The notes under the pieces are model-generated. The model was not told the origin of the DNA. It saw only the letters and a program-made list of their open reading frames with translations, and did not search any database. A stretch of 64,000 nucleotides of DNA, from assembly GCF_041146395.1 (NCBI RefSeq), contig NC_091012.1:15428193-15492192 (forward strand). Direction: 5' to 3'. How positions within the stretch are numbered: position 1 is the stretch's first letter; each line of letters opens with the position of its first letter. The position numbers were made by a program, and so were the translations under genes. This document shows, piece after piece, positions 24,300-35,424 of the stretch. The stretch comes from Eulemur rufifrons. Taxonomy: Eukaryota > Chordata > Mammalia > Primates > Lemuridae.

Positions 24300-25665
24300 C
24301 ACTGGGAGCCCCTGTCTATGTCACAAAGAACCTCCATATTGCCAGATCCCAACAACGCATATGTCCTCATTTTTCTCACTTCTCAGAATCATTCAACACA
24401 ATTAACCCATTGCACGTTTCTGAAACATATGCTATGGCTAGAATGTAACCTCCAGGATGCAGGGAACTTGTTGACCCTTGTATCACTGTCAGTTAGAGGT
24501 GGCTGATTCACTGCCGTGTGAATATGGACAAGGCACGTTCCCCACATGCTGGACTTCTGGGAGACTCTGCTCTTGGGGTTCTGCTCCTGATTCTCACCCC
24601 CCTCTTTCTCCACCTTCTTCTCCAGATCCTCCTTCCCAGGGCACTTTTCAGTGTGAGAGCCGCAGCGTTCTGTCTTGGACCATCCCCAAGTGCTCATGCC
24701 ATTCCCATAGTTCAAGTCCCAGGCTCCCTAATTGACATGTTCGGCCCTCGTCTCTCTCCCGAGATCCAGCCCTGAATGTCCAGCTTCCTGGTGAACTTCT
24801 TTAATTCAAAGTCTCATGCACGTCTCATGTTTATTCACGCCAGAGCTCATCTCTCAGCCTTCCCCCTTTTCCATCCAAGACACTGCCATCCACCCGACTG
24901 CTCGGGAAAGAACCTGCGGCTTGTCTGTTTCCTCCGCATCCCGTGGCGCACACCCATGGCCCATCTCATGAGCGCGCTCCACCAAGTCTCCAAGTGACAG
25001 GGCATCACCAACAGCCTCTCTCTCTGCCACCCCAGGCCAAGCCACACAGCTGGCTCATCTTCACCCCCCATGAGCTTCCTGCCTTTCCCTGTTGACTGCT
25101 CCCCTGGCCGCCCATCCCGGTCACCCCATGGCCACCAGTGAGATCCTTAGAGCTCGTCAGGTCCTCCCCTTACCTGCTGAGGGCTCTTCAGCAGCTTCCA
25201 CTATGCTTGGAAGGAAACCCCAGCTCCTCTCTGCAGCCGCGAGGCCCTGCGTGACCAGGCGCCGTGCTCCTCGCTCACAGCGCTCAGGACTTTGCCTCCA
25301 AATGCTTTCCTGCTTCGGATCCTTTACGTACTCCTCTTTCTTCATAAATGCTTTCGCCTCCCTCTTCCCAGTGGAATTGTGTTAGTCCTCCAGGCTCAGG
25401 TCGCCTCTCACTTCCTGAAAGGCCGTTCCTCCACTGTGTCATCACAGGCACTCTTTCTGTACTTCATAGCACTCATCAGAATTTCATTTTTTAAAACTTT
25501 ACTGACTTTCCTGGTTACTGACTGTCTTTCTCACAAAACTGCAAGTTTCCTGAGGACAGGGACCACGTGTGACTTTTTGGCTCCCATATTCTCAGGGCCA
25601 AGCACTGTGTCTCACCCAGAAATTGTACCCAGTAAATATTTGTTAAATATTGAGCAATGTTAAGA
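24300..25665 (+). mobile_element. L2 LINE, 3' portion
   Basis: The 3' end is diagnostic: cctgaggacagggaccacgt, ctcagggccaagcactgtgt and agtaaatatttgttaaatat at 25551-25652 are the L2 tail. Upstream, ccatccacccgactgctcgg, agatccttagagctcgtcag and gaggccctgcgtgaccaggc keep the L2 order. The open frames within it are decayed L2, not host genes. Confidence 0.75.
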
Positions 25666-26889
25666 TTTACTAAGTGTGACCTTTTAGTCGTATTCATTGA
25701 CTAATTTCTAATATGGGGTCAAAGTCTTTTTGGTACCTCAGTCTCCACCCCTCCCTCATTTCTAGAATATTAATGAAAAAAGATTGAAGAGAAAGGTTCT
25801 ATGTAAATGGTGAGCTTACAGTTTCTAAGAGGCAAAGCATACTTTATTATTTTCAATTGCAAATGTTTTCCTGACTATCTGATTCAGAAATGTGCCCCTG
25901 CAATTATTTTCCTTGCCACGTGATTAATCACCCACACGTCATATTTATTGATCTTCATTTATAATGTTAATGTTTATTCATCAGTCATGAGGCCCCCCGA
26001 AAGCTGGTTACAGATCTGAACTGCCAGATGCTCTGATTTCCTCGTGGCTATTAGGCTGTCTGGGGCTGGATGTGGCCTGTTTGCTGAGATTTTATTTAAA
26101 GGGTATGTTCTATGAACGCTTTGGTAATTCAAGGATCAAAGTCTAACCTTATCAGCACTAGATTTCCTTTCCATTTTGAATATAAATAAAAAGGAAAGAA
26201 TATTTCTAACTGACCTTTTGAAATAGCAGTACTCTGCTGAAATGGGTGGAATGCACCGTTTGAAACCTATGAAAATGGAATAGCCTCTTTGTCAACTCGA
26301 AAACCCTCCCACACTGTCTGTATCCATACACGATTGCTTAAACATTCAAATTCCCTATCATCATAGAGTGAGCCATAAAACAAAAAAGATAAAATAGACT
26401 GCTTTTGCAGGTCAAAATGACAAAATCCACAGTACAAGTTAGAGCTGTCACATCAATGACACTTCATTAAAATATCCACCCACAAACCAGAATGGCTACC
26501 AAGGAGACCCAGAGCTGAGGACAAGCTCATTAAGGAGACAGAGGCACTGAAGGGTCTGTTGCACTTGGGTTTGGGCTCCACTCCCCCATGCCCACCCCTG
26601 CCGGCTTTGTAAGAAGTACCCTCTTTAAGACTGCCCTTCCCCATCTGAAAGCAGGATAAAATGCTACCCTGCCCAGGTATAGTGTTCTGTGCCTACTTGG
26701 TAGTAGCATAAATTTTCTCCAACTCAATCACCATAACACCACTCTCTCAGATTGATCGTGCTTACAATTTTACACTCCAAATCCTAGACTGAAATAAAAT
26801 TTATATTATTACTAAGGCTGTTTACTTAAAAGTTGCCATTCTGATTCTTGCTTTAAAATGCACCAATTTTTAGACATCCCTTGCTGTGG
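25666..26889. other. No gene recognised
   Basis: AT-rich unique sequence, no supported feature. Confidence 0.5.
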
Positions 26890-27108
26890 GGCAGCAGTGC
26901 TCAAGTGGGAGTGATTTCGCACACCCCTGAGCTTTGGTAGTGTCCGGAGGCATTTTTGGTTGTCACATTTTCAGCAGAGGTTGCTACTGGCACCCAGGGA
27001 TGTTGCAAAACATTCTACAAAGCAGAGGACACCCCCATGACAAGGGATTCTCCCATCAACTCAGTAGGTCGGTGGTTCCAAGGCTGAGAAACACTGCCAC
27101 AGGGCTTT
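26890..27108 (+). mobile_element. hAT-Charlie-type MITE
   Basis: gtccggaggcatttttggtt, gtcacattttcagcagaggt, tgctactggcacccagggat and aaggctgagaaacact match a common MER-class hAT MITE. A reverse copy of the same family is at 40.02-40.26 kb. Confidence 0.7.
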
Positions 27109-30100
27109 GTACAGCCAAGCATCCTTTTGTTTTTGTTCTTTCTTTGTTCTGGACCTGACTAAAAAAAAAAATTAATGGATTATCAGGTAAATTTATCAAT
27201 TTGTAATCTATAAAAAAAAAAGATTGCATTTTGAGTATCCAGATCACACAAACAGATCTGGGCTTGCAAACTATTTATTTTGGAGTTTTAAAACATGTTT
27301 GATTTTAAAATCATTGAGAAAGGCAAATAAGAACTTTAGGCCCAGAACACTATGTAGATAAACAGTGTGGTAACAATAAGTTTACAGTTATTTTAGATAT
27401 TAGCAGTTAATTTTCTGAGTATCCAAAATGATTACACATCAAAGGGCCCCACAAGGAGATCTCACACATTAAAGAAACTGAAAGGGAAACATGTACTTTA
27501 GAGGAGGTCAAATAAAAGCTGTCATTTTCTAATCTTTTCCACATGCATACACTTAAAAAACCTACAGCCTGTTTTCTTGGCTTTTTGGGCCCCAGACACC
27601 CAATGTGTAAAGGAGAGGCTTGAGCTAGCCGGCCCCACAGCCCTTCTCACTGATATTCTGGGGTTACCTAACAGTTCGCTGTTCTAAAATTAGCCCAGCG
27701 GGTTGTATAGGCATTGCCAGGTTCACTATATTCTTGACTTTCCCTGTAAAACAAAATGTTTTATTCCTCTTGACTGGTTCTGTCTTTCCCCTTGATCTCT
27801 GATAGACTTTTCTATCTTTAATACGTCCCAGGAAACAGATGTTTTAATGCAGTTTCATTTCAAAACCGGATGCTTTCATCTCTGATCAAATAAGAAATGA
27901 CATGTTTGAGGAAGCACGTTTCCTGACTAGTTGACACCGTTGCGGAATGACTTTTAGAATTTTATAGTTCTGTGATTTGAAATGTCAGACGTGTCAGCGG
28001 GGGCAGTGTAAAGCCCTTGGAGTTATGTTCTGATGGTTACTCAAATATTTCAGTAAGCTGGGTGAAATGACTTCCAGGGAGAAGCGCCAGAGCTGCTCGG
28101 CAAGACAGACGCACTCGGACGCCCTGTCAGGGGTGGAATCGGCCCTTGCGGTGGAGGGTATCTAGACAGGAGCTTAAGTAAATTTTCAAATGCACCCTCA
28201 CGTCTGAAATTCTTTTTCTGTTGCAGCATGGTGGCCCCAGAGCGTCTGAGTTGGCGTGCACTCTGGCCTGGACTGCCTCTGTCTTCACCTGCCTTAGGTG
28301 ACACCACACGGTGATGAAGGGAGCAGCATCCTGAGCGCAGGGAGGCTTTATTCACCAGCGTGTTGCGTTTTGTGCTTAAATGTGCAATGTGGCCAGCTCC
28401 AGCATTCCATTCATATTTTCAGAATAATTAATTAGTATTTTTAGCATGCCATTGTTTCCTTGAAAAACAGTAGGGTTTTTTTGTCCTCTCCTCTTGGAGT
28501 AATAAAAAAACACTTACTAATTGACATTCGGCTTCCGGTTATTTTCCTCTTCTCACCATAGCTCTTTGTAAAGGGTTCCCATGGGGGGAGGTGGCCAGGG
28601 CTAAGCCTGGAGTCTGTCCTGGGCCCTGCTCGCCTGCAGCAACCGGGCAGGGACTCTGGAGCCACCTGCCCCGCTCCTCCCACCACCCCCCATACGGGGA
28701 TGTCTTCTCCTCAGGGGCCAGTCCCCAGTGGGCTTCAAGATACCCCAGGATATGAGAACAACTTCTGCACGCGGCAGGAATCCCGCCCTCCCCACTCCCC
28801 AGTGCGACAGACCCCAGGCTTCAGGGAGTGTAACGAGAGTAGCCAAGTGCACACAGTGTGAACAAACATTTCAGACGTACAGAGTCCATCCGACAGTCTA
28901 GTATGTGTGATAGCCTGGTGCCTCAGCTGCTTTCTGATTGAAGAGGCCAGAGAGCCTTATTATAAAATTGATTTACAGCCAGACACCTCTCAATATTTTT
29001 GTCTAAATCCTTATGGCGTATTTCTATTAGTATTTTAAACTTCAATCAGTGATACTCTGTTTAATATCTTTTCTTATAGAAGGTATTAATCATAGTGAGG
29101 GTTGTATGGTCTTAAAAAGACACAAATGAGAAAATTAAAACAAACAAAAAAATAGCTCTGGGTGGAGCTCTTGCTGTCTTATGTGAAGGAAGCATCTTAA
29201 ATTGCACGGAGAACATGATTGGTGGAGGAAAACCTTGATCGCAAAGAAAGGTTTACCACTAACCCGCACACGTAGCATTTTGTAGGGACAGTATTGGAAA
29301 AGATGGGGATAGATCCCCACGCATTGATCAGAAAGGATCGTGTGCACTTTAAAATAATTAAACGTCGTCTGTGCGCAAGGGCAGCAGAGATGCTGGAGTA
29401 AAAGCTCTGGTGTTTCAATTATCGAACTCCACTTTCCCACTAGCTTCAAAGTAGACATCTTCCTTCACTCCCAGACAGTCGTCTATTTGTGTCAATTTGT
29501 TCTATTTTCATCCAGGATGAAAAACTGACTGTCGGGGCCCAGTCTGGCCAGATCTTTACTGGCACACGAGACAAGGAAAGACGTCTTAGTTTCCTGGACA
29601 TTCCAGACAACACCTTCCCCTGCTCCTAAAGGGCAATCTGGAGCAAAGAAGGTTTTTTATTTTCTCTTCTGAATTGTCCACATAAAAGCCTCAGCTCTCC
29701 ACTTTCCTAGCCATAGAAGGTGGCCCTTCAATATTTGAGACAGAACCTATATGATTTGAAAGCGACCACATCATTTTTGAAAATCTTAGAGTAAAGATAG
29801 AATTCAGGATATTTTACTTGAAAACGTATGTTTTTGTAAAGCCATGAGGAGAAACCCAATTTCATTCCTGACGATATTTTAAGGTCTTGTCTCTGCAATT
29901 TTCTTTCCTTCTCGTTAGCCCTAGAAGGACTGTTACCCAGTGGGTCCTGGCGGGATTCTCGGGTCTGCGACACTCCCAGATTCGGAACACAGAAGTCTCA
30001 ACCCAGCCCTGAACACGTAGCTGGAAGGATGGGGAGGATGTTTCATTTTTTCCTTCATATTTTTGAACCATTAGGTGTCAATGATGAATTTAAAGGATTC

Positions 30101-30859
30101 GAGACATTCAGTTCTTTTCAAGCCTGTGTTGAGAGCAAAGGAAAGTGGCAGGAGGTGAGAAAATATCCTCTAATGTGTGACGGCTCCTGGAGGGGTGTGG
30201 CTGTGGGATCGGCCCATGCTCTCTGGCAATGTTGCCCGATGCTGATTTTCTCCTTTGCAAGTATTTCATATTCTGTTTAGGCACCTGGAATTTCTTATAG
30301 TCTTATTTAACTCCCTGGTTATCAAATGCATGTGCATCAATGCCTGTTTCTTTTCAGGTATGACGGCTGCCTGTGAATGAGTCCTCCCGCAGGAAGTATA
30401 ATGTTTTGATATTATATTCTGGAGATAAGTGTGATAGACTATCCCCCTCTACAGAATGTAGATGAGTGAGTTTTTGAAGCGTTAGAGGCATTTGTGTTTT
30501 AAGTGCTCAGGGCAGGTGATAAGTGAGACTGAGAAGCAGATATTGATACAGGATATTTCTCTGCATCCATCAGGATTTAGTAACCAACTTAGACATATTA
30601 AAAAACTTACATGTTGCACCCCCTAAACCTCTTGAAACAAAAAAAGCACATTTCAGTAAACACCATCAAAACAAACATAATGAGAGAAAAATTTTTTAAA
30701 ACTTTATTACTTGTGCAAATATGCAAGGAAAGGTAACATTAAAAAGAGAAAAGAAAATATATATTTTCCTGAGTTCCACCATACAAAACTGAGAAGAGAG
30801 CTGTCCCATTTCCCTTTTGCATTGGTAGATGTGCCAGGCTTCGTGCTGGTCTGCAGAGG
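27109..30859. other. No gene recognised over 3.7 kb
   Basis: Long stretch with little repeat signal. GC-richer patches at 28.05-28.35 and 28.56-28.86 kb give overlapping frames on the minus strand in several phases; none has a known domain or obvious splice context. Confidence 0.45.
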
Positions 30860-30925
30860 CGGAGAGGTGGGTGGTTGCAGAGAATTCCCAGACGGAGAGG
30901 TGGGTGGTTGCAGAGAATTCCCAGA
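30860..30925. repeat. 33-bp perfect tandem duplication
   Basis: Two identical 33-bp units (30860-30892 and 30893-30925) beginning cggagaggtgggtggttgc. Identity of the units means the duplication is recent or homogenised. Because 33 is a multiple of three it lengthens overlapping open frames without breaking them, which explains some long chance frames here. Confidence 0.95.
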
Positions 30926-31139
30926 CGCTGGGCAGGGCTGGGCGCCAAGGGCTGTGCTTCCCCCAGCAGCCGCTCCCTCCTCTCCGCACCCTGGGTGCTG
31001 CCTCTGAAGTCCAGGTCTGGGGAAGGAGCGAGGCAGGAAGAGATGTGCTGCTGGGCCTGAGCAGCCTCTCACAGGGGCGGTCGGCTCTGACACACAAGGC
31101 ATTCACTTACTCCTCATGTGTTCGGGTTTTATCCTTTGA

Positions 31140-31425
31140 GTATCTGTTAGCGTGCTGGGGCTGTCTTAACAACCTACCGCAAACTAGATGGCTAAAGCAG
31201 CAGTCGTCTATTCCCTCAGGGTTCCGGAGGCTGAGCAAGTGTCAGCAGGGCCACATTCTCCCCCCCCCCCCCCCCCCCCCCCGCCCCCGGCTCCCCACTG
31301 AGACTATGCGCAGAGCCCTTCCCTGCTCCGGTCGTGCCAGCCATCCTGGGTGTGCCTTGACTTGTAGATGCATCACTCCAATCTCTGCCCCCGTTGTCAC
31401 CTGGGATGTGGGTCATAGTCTCAAA
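31140..31425 (-). mobile_element. MLT1-type LTR fragment, interrupted by poly-C
   Basis: Starts atctgttagcgtgctgggg, gctgtcttaacaacctaccg, aaactagatggctaaagc and resumes after the C run with cttgtagatgcatcactcca and atctctgcccccgttgtcac, the reverse MLT1 order. Confidence 0.65.
31260..31282. repeat. Homopolymer of 23 C
   Basis: An uninterrupted run of 23 C is followed by GCCCCCGG. The minus strand is an equal G run that could form quadruplex structures. Length is a likely source of sequencing or assembly error. Confidence 0.9.
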
Positions 31426-32639
31426 AGACAATCTCTTTTTTGGGTGGGGGCTAATAGAGCTGTCCGTGAGCCTGCAGAGCACACTGGAGAGTAGATTGAA
31501 ACTAAAAAGGTGAAACACTCTGCGTTTTCATGCAACGCAGATAGTGTTTCTGTGGCATCTCCTTTTGAAAACCGAGTGTTTGGTTTTGGGAAAGAATGGC
31601 GGATCACACACACGAGGCTGACCCCAAGCGAGATAATGAAGCCCCAGTCAGTCCGAGCCGGTTTCGGTTTCGAGGTTCATGGTCACTGGGAGGATTAGTG
31701 GAAACTGACCCTCCCTGACTCCCCCCAGCGGCACCACCACTTAGAAGCAGACGGCACTGGTGCAATCTTCTCTGGTTAATGCAGCCAATGCTAAATTTTC
31801 AAGGCAGTATTTGATTCTTCAGCATTTATCTTAAGGGATATGGATCAAAATACCTTTGAACCATTTAGAATCAAGAAGTTCTGTGGCAACGAAACCATAT
31901 GAAATGTCCTAGGGTCACCAATGTCACTGTTTTAAAAAAATCTAGATTTCTCCCTTAAATAGAAGGATGGCTGATAAGGTCACCATTGTTAAAATAAAGG
32001 ATTATATTTTCTCACCCTAAAATTGTAGTATTGGAAAGCTTTATGTTTTGGGGCTGTGAGTAATCACCATAAAATAATGTATGCTTTCAGGTTGAGAAAA
32101 ACATACATTGGTTATAATTTCTTACATTGGTATTTATTTTTTATTGATGAATATTGCCAGTTCAACATACACTCCTTCTAGCATCTTCTTGGTTGCAAAC
32201 ATCAAGGATAGAAAGATAGGAAACCTTGGTCCTGCTCTCGAAGCCCTGAAATACAAGTAGAGAGACAGATCTGCAAACAAATTGTAATAGCACAAAGAAA
32301 TTTCTAGGATGAGGACTATATACTACAAGGCAGCCTGTGCATACAGGAAGGGCTTCATATTGGAGTCTAATGTTAGCTGGGATTTAAGGATGCTTAGAAG
32401 CTAATATTAACTCAAGAGAAGCAGTCGGAAACTACCACAACTCCTTTCAATTAAATAACTAATTCTCTGTAACTCTCTGCTAAAATTTCTGGCAGGTGGC
32501 TGGTAGAAATGATTTGTTGCCATTTTTGGAATCAGAGCAAATAGACAATGTCTTCCACCTTTCCTGCTAGATCCAAGTGCAGCGACCTGGGTCACAGGGA
32601 TATGCTAGCCCAGGCAGCTCAGACCAGCTGGGGCTGTGC
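31426..32639. other. No gene recognised
   Basis: No supported feature; the text from 31.8 to 32.4 kb is AT-rich and unassigned. Confidence 0.45.
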
Positions 32640-32790
32640 AGTAGAATCTTCTGTCATGATGTTCAAACTGGCAGCCACTGGCCAGTGATGGCTATTAAGC
32701 CCTTGAAATGTGGTTAGTGTGACTGAAGAACTGGATTTTTATGTCATTTCATTTAAATTCCTAAATAATATTGAATAATGCAGAGAGTCG
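32640..32790 (+). mobile_element. DNA-transposon MITE-like repeat
   Basis: agccactggccagtgatggc, tattaagcccttgaaatgtg and gttagtgtgactgaagaact are the left half of the MITE-like family seen at 21.48 kb. Confidence 0.55.
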
Positions 32791-33089
32791 CTTTGACTCT
32801 CTCCATATGTTCAGAGCCTGAGTGGCGTTGGTTGTGTTTCCAGGAGGCAGTGTGTCACCGTTAGCTTAGGAAGGGCACCTGCTCCCCTCATCCTCCTGCA
32901 TTGTTTCAGCTCTTAGGAAGCAATGTGGGCAGGAAAATAAGGCAGCCCCATACAGGTTAGTCCCAAATCTGCCATTTGTCTGACTTAGAGCAGGACACAG
33001 AACTTCTTCAAGCGCAGCCTCCACACTTGCGCAGGGGGCGGGTTTTACCAGATGTGCCTAATTCTCATGAGCACCCAGCAGGTGTGGCC

Positions 33090-33290
33090 CTAAAGTAGAG
33101 GCTTTGCAGGCAGAAATGCGTGCATCTGGGTCCCAGCCCCAGCACTTCCCGGCTGTGTGGTGTTGGATCTATCACCCAAGAAGTATCTGCTTCTTCTTCT
33201 GCTAAGTCCTGGGTTTAGTGTTTTCCCTGCAGAGTTGCAATAAGGATCAGAGGTGACATATTATGACAGTAGGCGAGTCATCAATGGCAG
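33090..33290 (+). mobile_element. MIR SINE
   Basis: gaggctttgcaggcagaaat, gcacttcccggctgtgtggt and gagttgcaataaggatcaga follow the MIR order, weakly conserved. Confidence 0.55.
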
Positions 33291-34285
33291 CCATTTTTTA
33301 AATCTAAAGATTGTACACATTTTGGGTTGTCCTTGGTTGTCCAGCTCCTTCCTTTGAGAAGTCTGTATTATGTGCACACACGTGTGTGATTCACATAGAT
33401 CTAGGAACCTTTGGAAGGAGTTTGTGAAAAGGAGTTCAAATTAAATGAATTGTGCAAGAGTTCTGATTCCTCCAGGTCAGCAAGGAGTCGGAAGATGCCT
33501 TTCTCAGGCCTTAGGGAACAGGCCATTGAAACAGTTACTGAAGCCCTTTCTGTTTCCACGTGAATGCCGGCTCCCAGGATGCTGGAGGGGAAACCTTTGG
33601 TAGGTGCGGGCATTACTTACAGATTTAACTTTCCAGGAACTGAGAATGTTCTTGTGTGTGTCTCTTGGGAAAATCCCTTCAACTCTTATGACTCTCAAAA
33701 TAACTAATTTTAGAGTTGGCCCAGTGCTCACTTCCAGGGGCTGCTTCTCTCTCTGGTTCTCTGAAAGTTCTTATCTCTTCCAGAGTTGGGGTGTGAGCGT
33801 AAAAGGAAAGCTGCTCCATGTCAGTGGTGACCGGACTTGGAGAGCAGTGGTTGTCCCCACCCTCACTGCTGCTCCACAGCCACCTGCGCTCAGAAGTCAC
33901 TTCTGCAGTTTCTGGGCCCAGCAAGCCACACATGGGCACCTCCTGCCCGGGGCTGAAATGACAGTGGGTGTGTGACAGGAGCAGGGTAAAGGAAGCTGCC
34001 TGAGGACCATTCTAAGAGCTGAGTGCCCAAGGCCACACCATCACCCCCTGCTCCTTCCCAGGCTGTTTGGAATGTCTCATAAAATGAGTGTTTTTCAGAA
34101 AAACACAAGAAGTTCGGCTGATTAGGACTTTGCCGTGGAATTATTGGTTTCTTCTAGAAAATGAATAATGAGGTCTGATTATGTGACCATTCTTGAGGAG
34201 GGTGGCTTCTTGAGTCTGTTGGTGGCTGTGCTACTGCCACGATAGTGTGTCCAGTGTGTGGTTTCACGAGGCTGTGTTCCCACAG
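33291..34285. other. No exon found upstream of the collagen copy
   Basis: I looked here for the preceding Gly-X-Y exon of COL4A1 and did not find one. The 3' splice site of the first collagen exon (ttcccacag) closes the segment. The left border of the duplication must lie in this or the neighbouring non-coding sequence and cannot be placed by eye. Confidence 0.45.
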
Positions 34286-34477
34286 GGCCTGCAAGGCGCA
34301 CCAGGGCTGATGGGCCAGCCTGGAGCCAAGGGAGAAGCTGGTGAGATGTATTTCAACCTGTGGCTCAAGGGTGACAAAGGAAACCCTGGTTTTCCAGGCC
34401 AGCCCAGCATTCCAGGGAGAGCAGGGTCTCCTGGGAGAGATGGCCATCCGGGTCTTCCTGGCCCCAAAGGCTCCCCG
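34286..34477 (+). pseudogene. COL4A1-like exon 1 of the copy (192 bp)
   Basis: Bounded by ttcccacag and gtatgt splice signals and in phase 0 at both ends; 64 codons. It reads GLQGAPGLMGQPGAKG, then GEMYFNLWLKGDK, then ...GRAGSPGRDGHPGLPGPKGSP. The working alpha-1(IV) chain has GEFYFDLRLKGDK at this site, a peptide known for alpha-3/beta-1 integrin binding; three residues differ here (F to M, D to N, R to W). The repeat GQPGMPG of the parent reads GQPSIPG, so one obligatory glycine is gone, which would kink the triple helix. By my recollection it corresponds to the parent's exon 25. Confidence 0.88.
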
Positions 34478-35058
34478 GTATGTTTATTTCCAGACTTGAA
34501 ACAGACTTGAACATTTACAAATGTGCATCTGCAAAGAGTAAAGGAATAAATAATTTGTATCACATCTATATATTTTCATTTGGATGGTGATTGACACAAA
34601 TAAATTTGTTTCATGGTTCATGGAAGGACTCAGGTCTGTAAACCTGGGTGTGGGCGGTGTAGACTTCAACAATTGGGTGATAATGGCTCAGTCTCTTCAG
34701 CTGTGTTTGAGGAACTGAACAGACAAGTGTTCATATCTCTTCACCTTGCATACTGGTGAAATCTAAAGTTAACGGTGATCAGGTTATTGTTTGAAAGAGG
34801 ATTCCAGATAGAAACCTCTTATTATCTGGAGTATCTCCCTAAGTAGGGAGTGGGAGGGAGAGCGATTGCTCAGCTGAGGGAAAAGAATGCTGGTTTCACT
34901 TATTAACTAGGTGGCCCCCTGGGGGGCTGCTGCCGGTGAATGAATAGTGGAAGCCGGTTAAACTCTGGCACTCATTGACTACGATGGCCGAGGAATGCGA
35001 CATGGGCAGGGATGGCGGTGAGTCTACTGATAACGATTTTCCCCTCTTTTCACATCAG

Positions 35059-35224
35059 GGCTCCATAGGATTGAAAGGAGAACGTGGCCCCCCTGGAGGA
35101 GTGGAATTCCCCAGTAGTTGTGACACCACCCCCCCTGGGCCTCCAGGATTTGGTCCTATCGGCCCCATTGGTGACAAAAGACAAGTGGGCCTTCCCGGGG
35201 GCCCTGAGTCTCCAGGCCTGCCAG
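35059..35224 (+). pseudogene. COL4A1-like exon 2 of the copy (166 bp)
   Basis: Follows cacatcag and ends before gtgagg, leaving a split codon (g|gt) that fits the next exon. It reads GSIGLKGERGPPGG, then VEFPSSCDTTPPGPPGFG, then PIGPIGDKRQVGLPGG. The parent's VGFPGSRGDTGPPG has become VEFPSSCDTTPPG: glycines replaced and one codon lost near 35110-35122. Two further glycines are changed (GDKG to GDKR, GGPG to GGPE). No stop codon is present, but the triplet register of the collagen repeat is broken. Confidence 0.88.
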
Positions 35225-35321
35225 GTGAGGCCTGGGAACCTTGAGGTGCAGCCGCCAGGTGCGTGAGAATCCGGGGCTCAGAGAGGCAGGGGACCTACCA
35301 CTTGGGGAACCTGCGTCCTTA

Positions 35322-35404
35322 AGGCCACATGTGGCCTTCTAGGTCCTTAAATGCGGGCTTTTGACTGAATCCAAATTTTACAGAATGAATCCTTTTATTA
35401 AAAG
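35322..35404 (+). repeat. Dispersed repeat, copy 1
   Basis: ggccacatgtggccttct and ttttgactgaatccaaattt are shared with 40381-40463 in the same orientation. It is probably an old non-autonomous DNA transposon of unnamed family. Confidence 0.65.
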
Positions 35405-35424
35405 GGGTGCAGCAGAGATGAATG

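Noticed and set aside
30829..31494. A 221-codon open frame
   Set aside because: It runs through the 33-bp tandem duplication, an MLT1 fragment and the poly-C run; other frames on both strands are also open there. No protein family recognised.
34264..34563. Minus-strand open frame rich in Gly and Pro
   Set aside because: It is the reverse image of the first collagen exon; the plus strand carries the splice sites and the correct repeat.
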